A DNA stretch of 64,000 bases, taken from Actinomadura syzygii. Its GTDB lineage: Bacteria > Actinomycetota > Actinomycetes > Streptosporangiales > Streptosporangiaceae. How positions within the stretch are numbered: position 1 is the first letter of the stretch; each line of letters begins with the position of its first letter. Shown piece by piece: positions 16,564-25,437 of the stretch. The position numbers and the translations under genes were made by a program. The DNA lies in assembly GCF_008085905.1 (NCBI RefSeq), contig NZ_VSFF01000009.1:186001-250000 (forward strand). The letters are read 5' to 3'. The notes under the pieces were generated by a model. It worked only from the letters and a program-made list of their open reading frames with translations, was not told where the DNA came from and made no database searches.

Positions 16564-18727
16564 CGTCCCGCCGGTCCCTCAAAGAGCGCGGGTGGAGGCG
16601 GCGGCGGAGTCGGCGCAGCCGCCCGGCCTTCGCGGTGACGAGGCGTCCGAGTTCGTCGGTGTGCCGCCAGGCGAGGTCGGCGGCGTCCGGGGCGGGACCG
16701 GACGCGGCGAACCGGCTGCGGTTGACGAGGTCGGCGAGCGGGCGCAGGTGGCCGTGGGCGTCCGTGCCGACGCTGGACGCGCCGAACTGCGCGACCTCGT
16801 GCGCGGTCAGCGTCCGGACGGAGGACAGGCCGACGTCCGCGAGGTCGTCGAGGGCCTGGTGCCAGGCGCCGGTGACGCGCGCGGCGGGCGTGCCCGTCCG
16901 GCGCCGCCGCCTGCGCAGGGCCGGGGCGAGCAGGACGGCGAGCACATAGCCGATCAGCAGGACGGCGACCCCGATCGACGCGAACACCCACCACGGCATC
17001 GGCGAGCCCTCTTCGGACAGGGCCGTCTTCTGAGCCTTCTTTTGGGGCGTGTTCCCCGGCCCCTGCCCGCGCTGCTGGGACGCCGCGTTCTTCTGCGCCT
17101 CCTCCAGCTTCTGCTCCGTCTCCCCCGCCGCGACCGAGTCGTTGTTCTTGGAACGGCGTGCGCTGTCGGGCATCGGGTTGAAGCGGATCCAGCCGAGACC
17201 GTCGAACTTGACCTCGGGCCAGACCATCACGTCCCCGGAGCGGACCTGGACGGTGTCGCCCACCCGGTTCCCGCCGTCGAAGCCCACCACGACGCGGGAC
17301 GGCAGGCCGGCCGTCCGGGCGAGCAGCGCGTAGGCGGTCGCGAAGTGCTCCGGCGTCCCGCGCCTGCCCTCGCCGAGGAAATAGTCGAGCTGCCGATAGC
17401 TGTGGCCGGGCGGGGCCGTCACGTCGTACCTGGCGTACCGCTTGAGGTACTGGGCGAGCATCGCGGCCTTCTGGATCGGCGACACCGCACCCCGCGTCGC
17501 CGCCTGCGCGAACCGCCGGAACTCCGCGATCTGGACGGGCGGCTCCTTCGCGCCCGGCCCCCACGGCAGTTCCCGCGCCGCCCGCGCCTCGGCGTCGGTC
17601 GCGACGGCGGCGTCCGCGAGGTCGTCGGCCGTCCACTCGGGGACGACCGAGTCGACCCGGTACGCCTGGCCCGGACGCAGCGGCTGCGCCGCCGCGAGGG
17701 CCCCGCTGGCTGGGTCGACGACGACGGGCAGCCCGTCCACCTGGCGCGGACGGTCCGCCGCCGGAACCCACACGCCGGGCAGGTCGCGGATCGTGATCCG
17801 CTGCCCGACCTGGTGCTCGCGCTCCGGCTTCGGCCCCTCCGGCACGCGCCGCCCGGTCGGGACGAACCGCGCCGTCGACGACCACGTCACCCCGTCGAAG
17901 CGGTCGAGCACGGCGAGCCGCTCGATCTCGCTCCGCCTGGACTGGACGGTGAACATCACCTGGTCGGGGCTCAGCAGCCACCCGCCGACCCGGTCGAGCG
18001 GGCTGACGCTGTCGCGCTGCTGCGGCGGCGGCGCCCGCACCTGCTCGCGCGGGTTGTACGGCTCGGCGCCGACCGGGACGACCGGCCCGGACGCGAACGC
18101 CAGCCCGCCGAGCACGGCGGCGGCCGGGACGCCGACGACCAGCGGACGCCACGCCATCCCCGAGGCGGACACGTCCGCGCGCAGCATGACGAGCATCGCG
18201 ATGAGAACGACGGTCGCGGCTGCGAGGGGGACGTTGGAGCCGGGGCCGTCCACGCCGAGCAGCAGCGCGACCGCCCACGCCGCGAGGGACGGCACGCACG
18301 GCACGGCGCGCAGCGCCGTCCGCAGCGCCAGCTCGGCGGACGCGAACGCCGCCAGCCACACCACCAGGCTGACCAGGACGAGCAGTTCCGGCTCGGCCGG
18401 GGCGGGCAGCAGCGTGGTCAGGATCGTCTTCCACGAGCCGAGGACGCCTTCGCGCAGCGTCCGCGGGAGCGTTCCGTCGCCGAGCGCGGGACGCAGCACC
18501 GTGAGGGTGACCGTCGCCGCCCACGCCACGACCGTCAGCACCACCGAGATCCACAGCGGCCACGGCTTCCCGCGAGGGCCGGACAGCAGCGCGCACAGCA
18601 CCGTCGGCACGACCGCCGCCACGGCCGCGACCGGCGCCACCGGGCCGAACCCGAACACCCGCTGGAACGCGAGCCCGGCGACCGCCGCCAGGCAGGCGGT
18701 CACGGCGAGGGAGGCGTAGCGGGTCAC
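16544..18727 (-). CDS. DUF3488/transglutaminase-like membrane protein, catalytic triad lost
   Basis: A 727-residue multi-pass membrane protein: six or seven N-terminal helices (about 1-210), a large periplasmic/extracellular transglutaminase-fold domain (about 240-580), one more helix (PWWVFASIGVAVLLIGYVLAVLLA) and a basic cytosolic tail. The cysteine position reads GTPEHFA (P459), the histidine position DVMVW (M501) and the aspartate position FNPMP (N517), so all three catalytic residues are missing. GTG 18727 overlaps the DUF58 stop (GTGA). It is the last gene of the FN3-MoxR-DUF58 operon and probably acts as a structural partner. Confidence 0.88.
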   Translation of the reverse strand: MTRYASLAVTACLAAVAGLAFQRVFGFGPVAPVAAVAAVVPTVLCALLSGPRGKPWPLWISVVLTVVAWAATVTLTVLRPALGDGTLPRTLREGVLGSWKTILTTLLPAPAEPELLVLVSLVVWLAAFASAELALRTALRAVPCVPSLAAWAVALLLGVDGPGSNVPLAAATVVLIAMLVMLRADVSASGMAWRPLVVGVPAAAVLGGLAFASGPVVPVGAEPYNPREQVRAPPPQQRDSVSPLDRVGGWLLSPDQVMFTVQSRRSEIERLAVLDRFDGVTWSSTARFVPTGRRVPEGPKPEREHQVGQRITIRDLPGVWVPAADRPRQVDGLPVVVDPASGALAAAQPLRPGQAYRVDSVVPEWTADDLADAAVATDAEARAARELPWGPGAKEPPVQIAEFRRFAQAATRGAVSPIQKAAMLAQYLKRYARYDVTAPPGHSYRQLDYFLGEGRRGTPEHFATAYALLARTAGLPSRVVVGFDGGNRVGDTVQVRSGDVMVWPEVKFDGLGWIRFNPMPDSARRSKNNDSVAAGETEQKLEEAQKNAASQQRGQGPGNTPQKKAQKTALSEEGSPMPWWVFASIGVAVLLIGYVLAVLLAPALRRRRRRTGTPAARVTGAWHQALDDLADVGLSSVRTLTAHEVAQFGASSVGTDAHGHLRPLADLVNRSRFAASGPAPDAADLAWRHTDELGRLVTAKAGRLRRLRRRLHPRSLRDRRDVTSRGG

Positions 18728-19854
18728 CGGACGCTCCCGAGGCGCCGCCACGACTCGGCCAGCCCGTCCAGGTCGGCGAGGTCGATCACGTGCACGCCGG
18801 GCGGCGCGGACGCGGGCCCGGACGGCCGCACCCGCAGCACCACGACCCGGTCGAACCGGCTCCGGACGGACGCGATCCGCCCCAGCTCCGCCGTGCCCGA
18901 CGCGACCACGACGAGCGACCCGCCCGCGCGGACGCGGCGCAGCGCGTCCACCGCCGACCGGGGCCCCTCCTTCGGCGCGACGGCCGTGAGCCGGTCGAGG
19001 AGCGCCTCCACGTCGTCGGGCCCGCCGCGCGTGTCGGCGAGCGGCCCGTCGCCGGTCAGGACGCGGACCGGGAAGTTCGCCGCAGCCGCGCCCACCGCGA
19101 CCGACGCGGCGGCGTCGACGGCCAGCTCGAAGTCGTCCGGCTCCGCCCAGGCGTCGGGACGCGCCTCCAGCACGACCGTGGTCGTCGGCAGGCTCGCGTC
19201 GACGAGCTGGCGGACCATGAGCGTGCCCGTCCGCGCCGAGGACTTCCAGTGGATGTGGCGCAGCTCGTCCCCGATCACGTACTCGCGGAGCGCGTGGAAC
19301 GTCGCCGTCCCCGCCGGGGACCGGTCGCTCGTCGGCCCTTCCAGGTGGTGCGCGCGGCCGGACGGCAGCAGCGGCAGCCGCACCGTCTTCGGCCGGACGA
19401 GCAGCACCCTCGGCTCCCCGTACTCGCGGACGCGCCGCGCCAGCCGCAGCGGGTCGGCGCGCACCAGCCGCAGCGGGCCGACCGGGATCTCGCCGCGCCG
19501 GTCGGTCGGGAGCCGGTAGGTCACCGAGCGGGTGCCGCCTGGGCGCAGGCGCGGAACGTCCACCGCCACCGACTCCGCCCCGGCCGCGTCATGCGCGCTC
19601 ACTCCGCGCGCAGCACGCCCCCTGTTAGTGACGTGCACGACGCCGACCGCCGGTTCGCCGCGCTCCACCTTCGCGGGCGCGATGTCCCGGCGGACGTCCA
19701 GCTTCGGGCGCGGCAGCGTCCACAGCGCGGCGGCCCCCACCGCGGCCAGCCCGGCGACCGCGAGCATCGCGGGCTCCGGGTACCCGAGCCACCAGCCCGC
19801 CGCGTAGAGCAGGACCGACCCGGCCGCCGTCCCCCATCCGAGCGGCGTCAGCAC
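18724..19854 (-). CDS. DUF58 domain-containing membrane protein
   Basis: A 376-residue protein with two short N-terminal membrane helices (LGWGTAAGSVLLYAAGWWLG and the adjacent AMLAVAGLAAVGAAALW) and a cytosolic DUF58 region marked by REYVIGDELRHIHWKSSARTG in two parts, followed by a VWA-like fold. DUF58 proteins are standard partners of MoxR ATPases. Start GTG 19854 follows the MoxR stop by 14 bp; an upstream open frame in the same frame is a shadow of MoxR. Its stop overlaps the start of the transglutaminase-like gene. Confidence 0.9.
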   Translation of the reverse strand: MLTPLGWGTAAGSVLLYAAGWWLGYPEPAMLAVAGLAAVGAAALWTLPRPKLDVRRDIAPAKVERGEPAVGVVHVTNRGRAARGVSAHDAAGAESVAVDVPRLRPGGTRSVTYRLPTDRRGEIPVGPLRLVRADPLRLARRVREYGEPRVLLVRPKTVRLPLLPSGRAHHLEGPTSDRSPAGTATFHALREYVIGDELRHIHWKSSARTGTLMVRQLVDASLPTTTVVLEARPDAWAEPDDFELAVDAAASVAVGAAAANFPVRVLTGDGPLADTRGGPDDVEALLDRLTAVAPKEGPRSAVDALRRVRAGGSLVVVASGTAELGRIASVRSRFDRVVVLRVRPSGPASAPPGVHVIDLADLDGLAESWRRLGSVR

Positions 19855-19868
19855 CTCAGACTCCGCCG

Positions 19869-20852
19869 CTAGACACCGGCGGCCTGCGGCGTCGGCACGT
19901 TCCGCAGCGCCTCGCCGACGACGTCCGCGCCGGTGCGGCCGCGCAGCTCCGCCTCCGGCGTGACGATCAGCCGGTGCGCGATCACCGGGACGGCGAGCGC
20001 CTTCACGTCCTCCGGGACGATGTAGGACCGCCCGGCCGCCGCCGCCCGCACCCGCGCCGCGCGCAGCAGCGCGATGCTCGCCCGCGGCGACGCGCCGAGC
20101 CGCAGGTCGGGATGCTCGCGGGTGGCCGCGACGACCCGCACCAGGTAGTCGAACAGCGGCGGCGCGACGTGCAGCCGCTGCGCGAAGTCGATCATGCGGG
20201 CGAGGTCCTCGCGGGCCATCACCGGCGGCATCTGGTCGAGCGTCGCGCCGGTCGGCGCGCCCGCGAGCAGCGCCACCTCGGCCTGGTGGTCGGGGTAGCC
20301 CATCGAGATCCGCATCAGGAACCGGTCGAGCTGCGCCTCCGGCAGCGGGTAGGTGCCGTCCATGTCGACCGGGTTCTGCGTCGCGATCACCATGAACGGG
20401 CGCGGCACCGGGTGCGGCGCGCCCTCCACGCTGACCCGGCGCTCCTCCATGACCTCCAGCAGCGCCGACTGCGTCTTCGGGGAGCCGCGGTTGATCTCGT
20501 CCGCGACGGCGATGTTCGCGAAGATCGGACCGGGGTGGAACTCGAACGCGCTCGTCCCCTGGTTGAAGATCGACACGCCGGTGATGTCGCTCGGCAGGAG
20601 GTCGGGGGTGAACTGGATGCGGGTCCACTTGGCGTCCACGGACGCCGACATCGCGCGGGCGAGCGTCGTCTTGCCGACGCCGGGGACGTCCTCCACGAGC
20701 AGGTGCCCCTCGGCGAGCAGGCAGACGAGCGCCAGCTCCACCTTCTCCCGCTTGCCGCGCACCACCCGCTCGACGTTGCCCGCGAGCGCCGCGAACATCT
20801 GCGCGAACCGCGCTACCAGGGCCTCCGCGTCCATCGACCCGTTCTCGGTCAT
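19869..20852 (-). CDS. MoxR family AAA+ ATPase
   Basis: A 327-residue AAA+ chaperone-like ATPase. Walker A is GVGKT (58-62), Walker B is the VADEIN segment (about 116-121), and sensor 1 is ATQNP. It is thought to remodel or activate VWA-containing partners, here DUF58. The stop of the FN3 gene and its ATG share one base (TGATG at 20854-20850). Its position in the middle of the FN3-MoxR-DUF58-transglutaminase operon supports a joint role at the envelope. Confidence 0.95.
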   Translation of the reverse strand: MTENGSMDAEALVARFAQMFAALAGNVERVVRGKREKVELALVCLLAEGHLLVEDVPGVGKTTLARAMSASVDAKWTRIQFTPDLLPSDITGVSIFNQGTSAFEFHPGPIFANIAVADEINRGSPKTQSALLEVMEERRVSVEGAPHPVPRPFMVIATQNPVDMDGTYPLPEAQLDRFLMRISMGYPDHQAEVALLAGAPTGATLDQMPPVMAREDLARMIDFAQRLHVAPPLFDYLVRVVAATREHPDLRLGASPRASIALLRAARVRAAAAGRSYIVPEDVKALAVPVIAHRLIVTPEAELRGRTGADVVGEALRNVPTPQAAGV

Positions 20853-22960
20853 CAGCCGCACCCCCAGAGCGTCGAGGAGAAGGTCCCCGAGTCCGAGCCG
20901 GGGGTGGTCACGTAGATGTCGCTGACCCAGCGCACCCGGCCCCCGTACTCGATCTTGTCCCAGACGGTGCTGACGAGGCTGCCGTCCTGCTGGTCCTGGA
21001 CCCGGTCGCCGGTCTCCTGGCAGATCACCTTCACCGCTCCCGTGAAGCCCTTGGGGAACGAGCCGTCGCGCGGCGTCGTGGTGGCCGGGCCGGTGTGCAG
21101 GTAGGTGTTCGTGGTCTCGTTGTGGTGCCCGTTGTAGGTCCGGGCGTGGGCGGCGGGGTCGAGAGTCTCCGAGACGCTCACCGGCGTGGACGACCCGGCG
21201 CCGTTGCGGGCGGTCACGGTGAACGTGTGGGTGCGTCCGTTGGCCAGGCCCGTGACCGACTTCGAGGTGCCCGCGGCCGTGGCCGTGCCGCCGTCCCAGG
21301 CGATGTCGTAGGTGACGTCGTAGCCGGACGACGCGCCCCAGGTGAGGTTCGCGCCGTGGTTGACGCCGGTCGCGGCGAGCGCCGTCGCCGGGCCGGGGGC
21401 CGTGCACGCGGTCGCGCCGACGTCGCCGGACTCGCTGTAGGCGGCCTTGCCGTCCTTGCCCCGGTACTGGGCGGCGACCTTGTAGATGTGGGTCGTCGTG
21501 TCGCAGGTGAGGCCGCCGACCGTGAACGTCCCGCCGCGGGTGTTCGCGGGGAACCGCGCCGGGCTCGCCCCGGCGACCGGCGCGCCCGCCTGGTCGAGCA
21601 GGACGAACCGCGTCACCGGGTACACGCCGGGCGGCTGGGCGGCGGGCGTGAACCGCACCTTGACCGACCCGCCGTCGCCGGACGCGGCGGGCGTCGGCGG
21701 ATCGGGCGCGGTCGGGTCCTTCTTCACCGGCGCCTTCGGCGGCCTGCCCTGCGGTGGGACGCCGTTGGACCCGCCGGGCCCGCCGCCCGCGCCGTTGCGG
21801 TTGCCGCGCCCGCCGCCCGGCTCCGCCTGGACGGGCAGCGGCCGCCGCGCGCCGCCCGGGATCCGGTCGTCGTACTTCTTGATGCGCTTGACGCCGCCGC
21901 TCGGGTCGAACGCGAGGGCGATCGCGCCGTTCGGGTCGTTCACCCAGAGCATGTGGTCGCGGACGAGGATCTCGATCGTCCCGCCGGGCCGGGTCGCGGC
22001 GATCGGCCGCTCCCAGGTGTTGCCGTCGACGTTGAAGACCAGCAGGCGTCCGGACGTGCGGTCGGGCAGGTACACGCGCGAGCCGAGGACGTGCGGCGGC
22101 TCGAACGCGTGGGCGGGCATGCGCAGCGCGACCGAGTCGACGCGCCCGACGCCGGTGTTCAGCAGGTACAGGGCGCCGCCGTCGCCGAGCATCGGGACGA
22201 TCTGCCCGTCCGCCACCGCCGGGACCTTGACCCCGTCGCGCGCCCGCGCGACCGGCGCGGGCAGGTTGATCCGCTGCGTGCCCTCCGGCCGGACGACCAG
22301 CGCGGTCGCGGACGTGCCGTCGACGATCACGGGACGTCCGGCCGCGATGGTGAGCGCCAGCCGGTCGCCGGGCTCGCCCACGCCGACCGGCGCGCCCTGC
22401 CCGGAGCCGCGGAACGGGACGACCTTCCCCGTCCGCGGCTCGGGCACCCACAGGATCCCGTCGGCGTCGATGCCCGCCTGGCCGAGCGGCGCGGTCAGCG
22501 TCGTGGCCGCGCCGAGCGGCGTGAGCCGCAGCGGGTCGATCTGCTGGACGAGTCCCTTGACCAGGTCGACCGTGTACGCGGCCCCCGCCCCGGCGAGCAC
22601 CTGGAGGCCCGGCCCGCCGACCGGGCGGCTGCCCGTGATCGTGAGCTGGGACGGGTCGATCCGGCTGACGACGCCGGTGTCCTCGTCCACGAGCAGGACG
22701 GTCGTGCCGTCCTGAACGATCTTGATATGGTGACCGCGCAGCTGCGCCGGGACGGCCGCCTTGCCGTCGACCTTGCCCGCCAGCCCGTTCGCGTGGACGA
22801 CCAGGCCCTTCGCACCCGCGCTGAGCCAGGCGCCGACGTCCGACAACTTGTACCTGGCGCTCGCCGTGCCCACCCCGTAGACGAGCGCGCCCACGCAGAG
22901 CACGCCGACGAGCCCCGCCGCGACCTGCCCCGTCAGCCGGTCACGCCGGAAACACCCCAT
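20852..22960 (-). CDS. FN3 / SH3-like surface protein, operon leader
   Basis: A 702-residue paralogue of the 12618-14690 protein, sharing the N-terminal RRDRLTGQVAAGLVG helix, the propeller-type repeats (for example LTITGSRPVGG, GLQVLAGAGAAYTVD), a Gly/Pro linker and two FN3 domains. Its C-terminus is a bacterial SH3-like domain with HTGPATTTPRDGSFPKG, VICQETG and RWVSDIYV. ATG 22960 has CGGAG upstream. It heads the MoxR operon. It is probably an extracellular binding protein anchored by one helix. Confidence 0.87.
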   Translation of the reverse strand: MGCFRRDRLTGQVAAGLVGVLCVGALVYGVGTASARYKLSDVGAWLSAGAKGLVVHANGLAGKVDGKAAVPAQLRGHHIKIVQDGTTVLLVDEDTGVVSRIDPSQLTITGSRPVGGPGLQVLAGAGAAYTVDLVKGLVQQIDPLRLTPLGAATTLTAPLGQAGIDADGILWVPEPRTGKVVPFRGSGQGAPVGVGEPGDRLALTIAAGRPVIVDGTSATALVVRPEGTQRINLPAPVARARDGVKVPAVADGQIVPMLGDGGALYLLNTGVGRVDSVALRMPAHAFEPPHVLGSRVYLPDRTSGRLLVFNVDGNTWERPIAATRPGGTIEILVRDHMLWVNDPNGAIALAFDPSGGVKRIKKYDDRIPGGARRPLPVQAEPGGGRGNRNGAGGGPGGSNGVPPQGRPPKAPVKKDPTAPDPPTPAASGDGGSVKVRFTPAAQPPGVYPVTRFVLLDQAGAPVAGASPARFPANTRGGTFTVGGLTCDTTTHIYKVAAQYRGKDGKAAYSESGDVGATACTAPGPATALAATGVNHGANLTWGASSGYDVTYDIAWDGGTATAAGTSKSVTGLANGRTHTFTVTARNGAGSSTPVSVSETLDPAAHARTYNGHHNETTNTYLHTGPATTTPRDGSFPKGFTGAVKVICQETGDRVQDQQDGSLVSTVWDKIEYGGRVRWVSDIYVTTPGSDSGTFSSTLWGCG

Positions 22961-23312
22961 GACTCCGCGCCGCCCCCTGGCCCGCGCGGAGGATCGATCC
23001 CCGTTCAATCCCCGTCACACCCTCTCGATCGCGCCGGGATCGGGAGCCGCGATCCCCGGTGCGAAGGGCACCATAACGGGTGTGCGGGGCGCGCCGTATC
23101 GAGATCCGCGAAGATCCCACCTGGTGATCCACTGTGACACCGCCGGTTACGGGCGGACCGGAATGACATTGATCACATCTCCGGACACCGCCCCGCGCGT
23201 CCGGTCTCCGGTCCCGTATGCGTTACGACCGTGGTGAACCGAACGCGAACGTTATCCCCGGCGTCCTAAGGTTGGGCAGCGCGAATCGGGCAGCGCGAGG
23301 ACGACCTCCGAG
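22961..23312. other. 352-bp divergent intergenic region
   Basis: This gap separates the FN3-MoxR operon (minus) and the M50-like protease (plus). A TATGGT -10 candidate for the operon lies on the minus strand at 23075-23070, and TAAGGT (23267-23272) is a -10 candidate for the protease. The stretch GAATGACATTGATCACATC near 23160 is unusually AT-rich. No gene or stable hairpin stands out. Confidence 0.4.
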
Positions 23313-24068
23313 GTGGACGTGGAAAACGTGAGCATCGCCGACCTGTGGGACCGCGTGACGGGGACGCAGCCGGACCCGCCGTGGTGGCTCGTCCTGCTCG
23401 TCGGCGTCGTGGCGCTCGGCGCGGTGGCGCACGGCCCCACCTGGCGGGTCGCGCGCAACACGGTGACGATCGCGCACGAGGGCGGGCACGCGCTCGTCGC
23501 CCTGCTCACCGGCCGCAAGCTGGACGGCATCAAGCTGCACTCCGACACCTCGGGCGTGACCGTGTCGCGCGGCAAGCCGCACGGCCCCGGCATGATCTTC
23601 ACGGCGCTGGCCGGGTACCTCACCCCGCCGCTGCTCGGCCTGTTCTTCGCGCTGCTGCTCGCGGGCGGGCGGATCACGCTGATGCTGTGGTTCTCGCTCG
23701 CGCTGCTCGGCGGGATGCTCGTCATGATCCGCAACGCCTACGGCGCGCTGTCGGTGATCGCCACCGGCGCGGTCATCTTCGCCGTGTCGTGGCTGGGCAG
23801 CGCCGAGGTGCAGGCCGGGTTCGCCTACCTCGCCGCGTCGTTCCTGCTGCTCGCCGCGGTCCGGCCGGTGGTCGAGCTGCAGCGGATGCGCGCCCGGCAC
23901 ATGGCGCCGAGCTCCGACGCCGACCAGCTCGCGCACCTCACCGGCGTCCCCGGCCTGGCCTGGGTGAGCCTGTTCGGGGCGGTCGCGCTGGTCGCGCTGG
24001 TGACCGGCGGGGCGCTGCTCGTCCCGGACGTCTCGCTCCCCGACCTCCCCGGGCTTCCCACCCCCTGA
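23313..24068 (+). CDS. M50-like membrane metalloprotease family protein
   Basis: A 251-residue polytopic membrane protein with the zinc motif HEGGH (H55, E56, H59) just after its first membrane helix and five or six further helices (GMIFTALAGYLTPPLLGL, LMLWFSLALLGGMLVMI, ALSVIATGAVIFAVSWL and others). It matches actinobacterial M50B-type intramembrane proteases. GTG starts at 23313, 23319 and 23328 are all in frame; the choice is not decided. It stands alone between two operons; the substrate is unknown. Confidence 0.88.
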   Translation: MDVENVSIADLWDRVTGTQPDPPWWLVLLVGVVALGAVAHGPTWRVARNTVTIAHEGGHALVALLTGRKLDGIKLHSDTSGVTVSRGKPHGPGMIFTALAGYLTPPLLGLFFALLLAGGRITLMLWFSLALLGGMLVMIRNAYGALSVIATGAVIFAVSWLGSAEVQAGFAYLAASFLLLAAVRPVVELQRMRARHMAPSSDADQLAHLTGVPGLAWVSLFGAVALVALVTGGALLVPDVSLPDLPGLPTP

Positions 24069-24138
24069 TCCCGCCTGGCCGGCGCCGTGGTGGATCGTCA
24101 CGCGGGGAATGTCCGAGGGGGCGGATAGTTTCGGACGT

Positions 24139-25437
24139 GTGAGCGATCGATGGGAGCGGGAGCACGTGCTCGGCCTCGCGTCCGACGCCGCGTCCGCGAA
24201 GGCGGCGGGCGGCGTCGCCAGGCCCGCCAAGTGGAGCGCGACGGGCTGTGACGGCGAGGCGGTGTGGGGCGAGTGCCGGGGCAGCGGCTCGTCCGTCTAC
24301 CGGACGTGCGCCGACCGGACCGAGCCCGCCTTCCGGTGCTCCTGCCCGAGCCGCAAGTTCCCCTGCAAGCACGCCCTCGGCCTGCTGTTGCTGTGGAGCG
24401 ACGGCACCATCGATGAAGGGCCGCGTCCCGGATGGGCCGCCGAGTGGCTGGAGGAGCGCCGCGCCCGCGCCGACAAGGCGGCCGAGCGGCGCGTCGCGTC
24501 CGCCGCCAAGGCCCGCGACCCGCGCACGGTCGAGCGCCGCGAGCGGCGCGTCGACGACGGGCTCGCCGAGCTCGACCAGTGGCTCCGCGACCAGGTCGCG
24601 CACGGGCTCGCGCAGGCCGAGAAGGCCCCCTACCGGATGTGGGACGACGCGGCCAGGCGGCTCGTCGACGCGCAGGCGGGCGCGCTCGCGGGCCAGGTGC
24701 GGGGCTGCGCGGCGATCACCCGGCAGCCGGGCTGGCCCGGCCTGCTGCTGGAGGAGTACGCGCTGCTGCGGCTGCTCGTCCGAGCCTACCGGCGGCGCGA
24801 CGAGCTGCCAGCGGGGCTGCGCGGCACCGTCCGCTCCCGGGTCGGGTTCACGGTGCCGCAGGAGGAGGTGCTCGCCGGCGGCGAGCACGTCCGCGACCTG
24901 TGGTGCGTCACGGGCGCCCGCGACACCGCGCAGGACCTGCTGACGACGCGCCGGGTCTGGCTTCTCGGTCGGCGGACGGGGCGTCCCGCGCTGGTGCTGT
25001 CGTTCGCCGCGCCGGGCACGTCGCTCGACGCGTCCCTCGTGGTGGGCACGGAGGTCGACGCCGAGCTGGCCTTCTATCCGGGGTCGCCGCCGCTGCGGGC
25101 GCTGGTCGCCGAGCGGCACGGGGCCGCCGCTCCGGGCCGTCCCGCCGGGACGTCCGTGCGGGGCTTCCTGGACGAGCACGCCGCCGCCATCGCCGACGAC
25201 CCGTGGCTCGACCGCTGGCCCGCCGTGCTGGCGGGCGTCCGGCTGGCGCGGGGTGAGCGGGGCGAGCTGTTCGCGTCCGACCCGTCCGGCGACGCGCTGC
25301 CGCTCCGGCTGGGCGACCCGTGGCGGCTGCTCGCGCTGTCCGGCGGCGGACCGGTCACGCTCGCCGGGGAATGGGGCCCGCGCGGCCTGCGCCCACTCGC
25401 CGCCTGGCACGACGACGAGGGGACGGTGGTCCTGTGA
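24139..25437 (+). CDS. SWIM zinc finger family protein
   Basis: A 432-residue cytosolic protein with the SWIM zinc finger near the N-terminus (C67, C69, C76, H78 in FRCSC...FPCKHAL). SWIM domains bind DNA or protein. The remainder is helical with a basic coiled segment (RRARADKAAERRVASAAKARD) and an unassigned C-terminal half. GTG 24139 is preferred; an ATG at 24109 is in frame. It is the first gene of a five-gene operon and its stop overlaps the next start by GTGA. It may provide target recognition for the ATPase-VWA module. Confidence 0.88.
   Translation: MSDRWEREHVLGLASDAASAKAAGGVARPAKWSATGCDGEAVWGECRGSGSSVYRTCADRTEPAFRCSCPSRKFPCKHALGLLLLWSDGTIDEGPRPGWAAEWLEERRARADKAAERRVASAAKARDPRTVERRERRVDDGLAELDQWLRDQVAHGLAQAEKAPYRMWDDAARRLVDAQAGALAGQVRGCAAITRQPGWPGLLLEEYALLRLLVRAYRRRDELPAGLRGTVRSRVGFTVPQEEVLAGGEHVRDLWCVTGARDTAQDLLTTRRVWLLGRRTGRPALVLSFAAPGTSLDASLVVGTEVDAELAFYPGSPPLRALVAERHGAAAPGRPAGTSVRGFLDEHAAAIADDPWLDRWPAVLAGVRLARGERGELFASDPSGDALPLRLGDPWRLLALSGGGPVTLAGEWGPRGLRPLAAWHDDEGTVVL

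Noticed and set aside
16544..23008. Type IV/secretion or pilus cluster
   Set aside because: MoxR-DUF58-transglutaminase sets with FN3 proteins are common in actinobacteria and no secretion ATPase or pilin is present.
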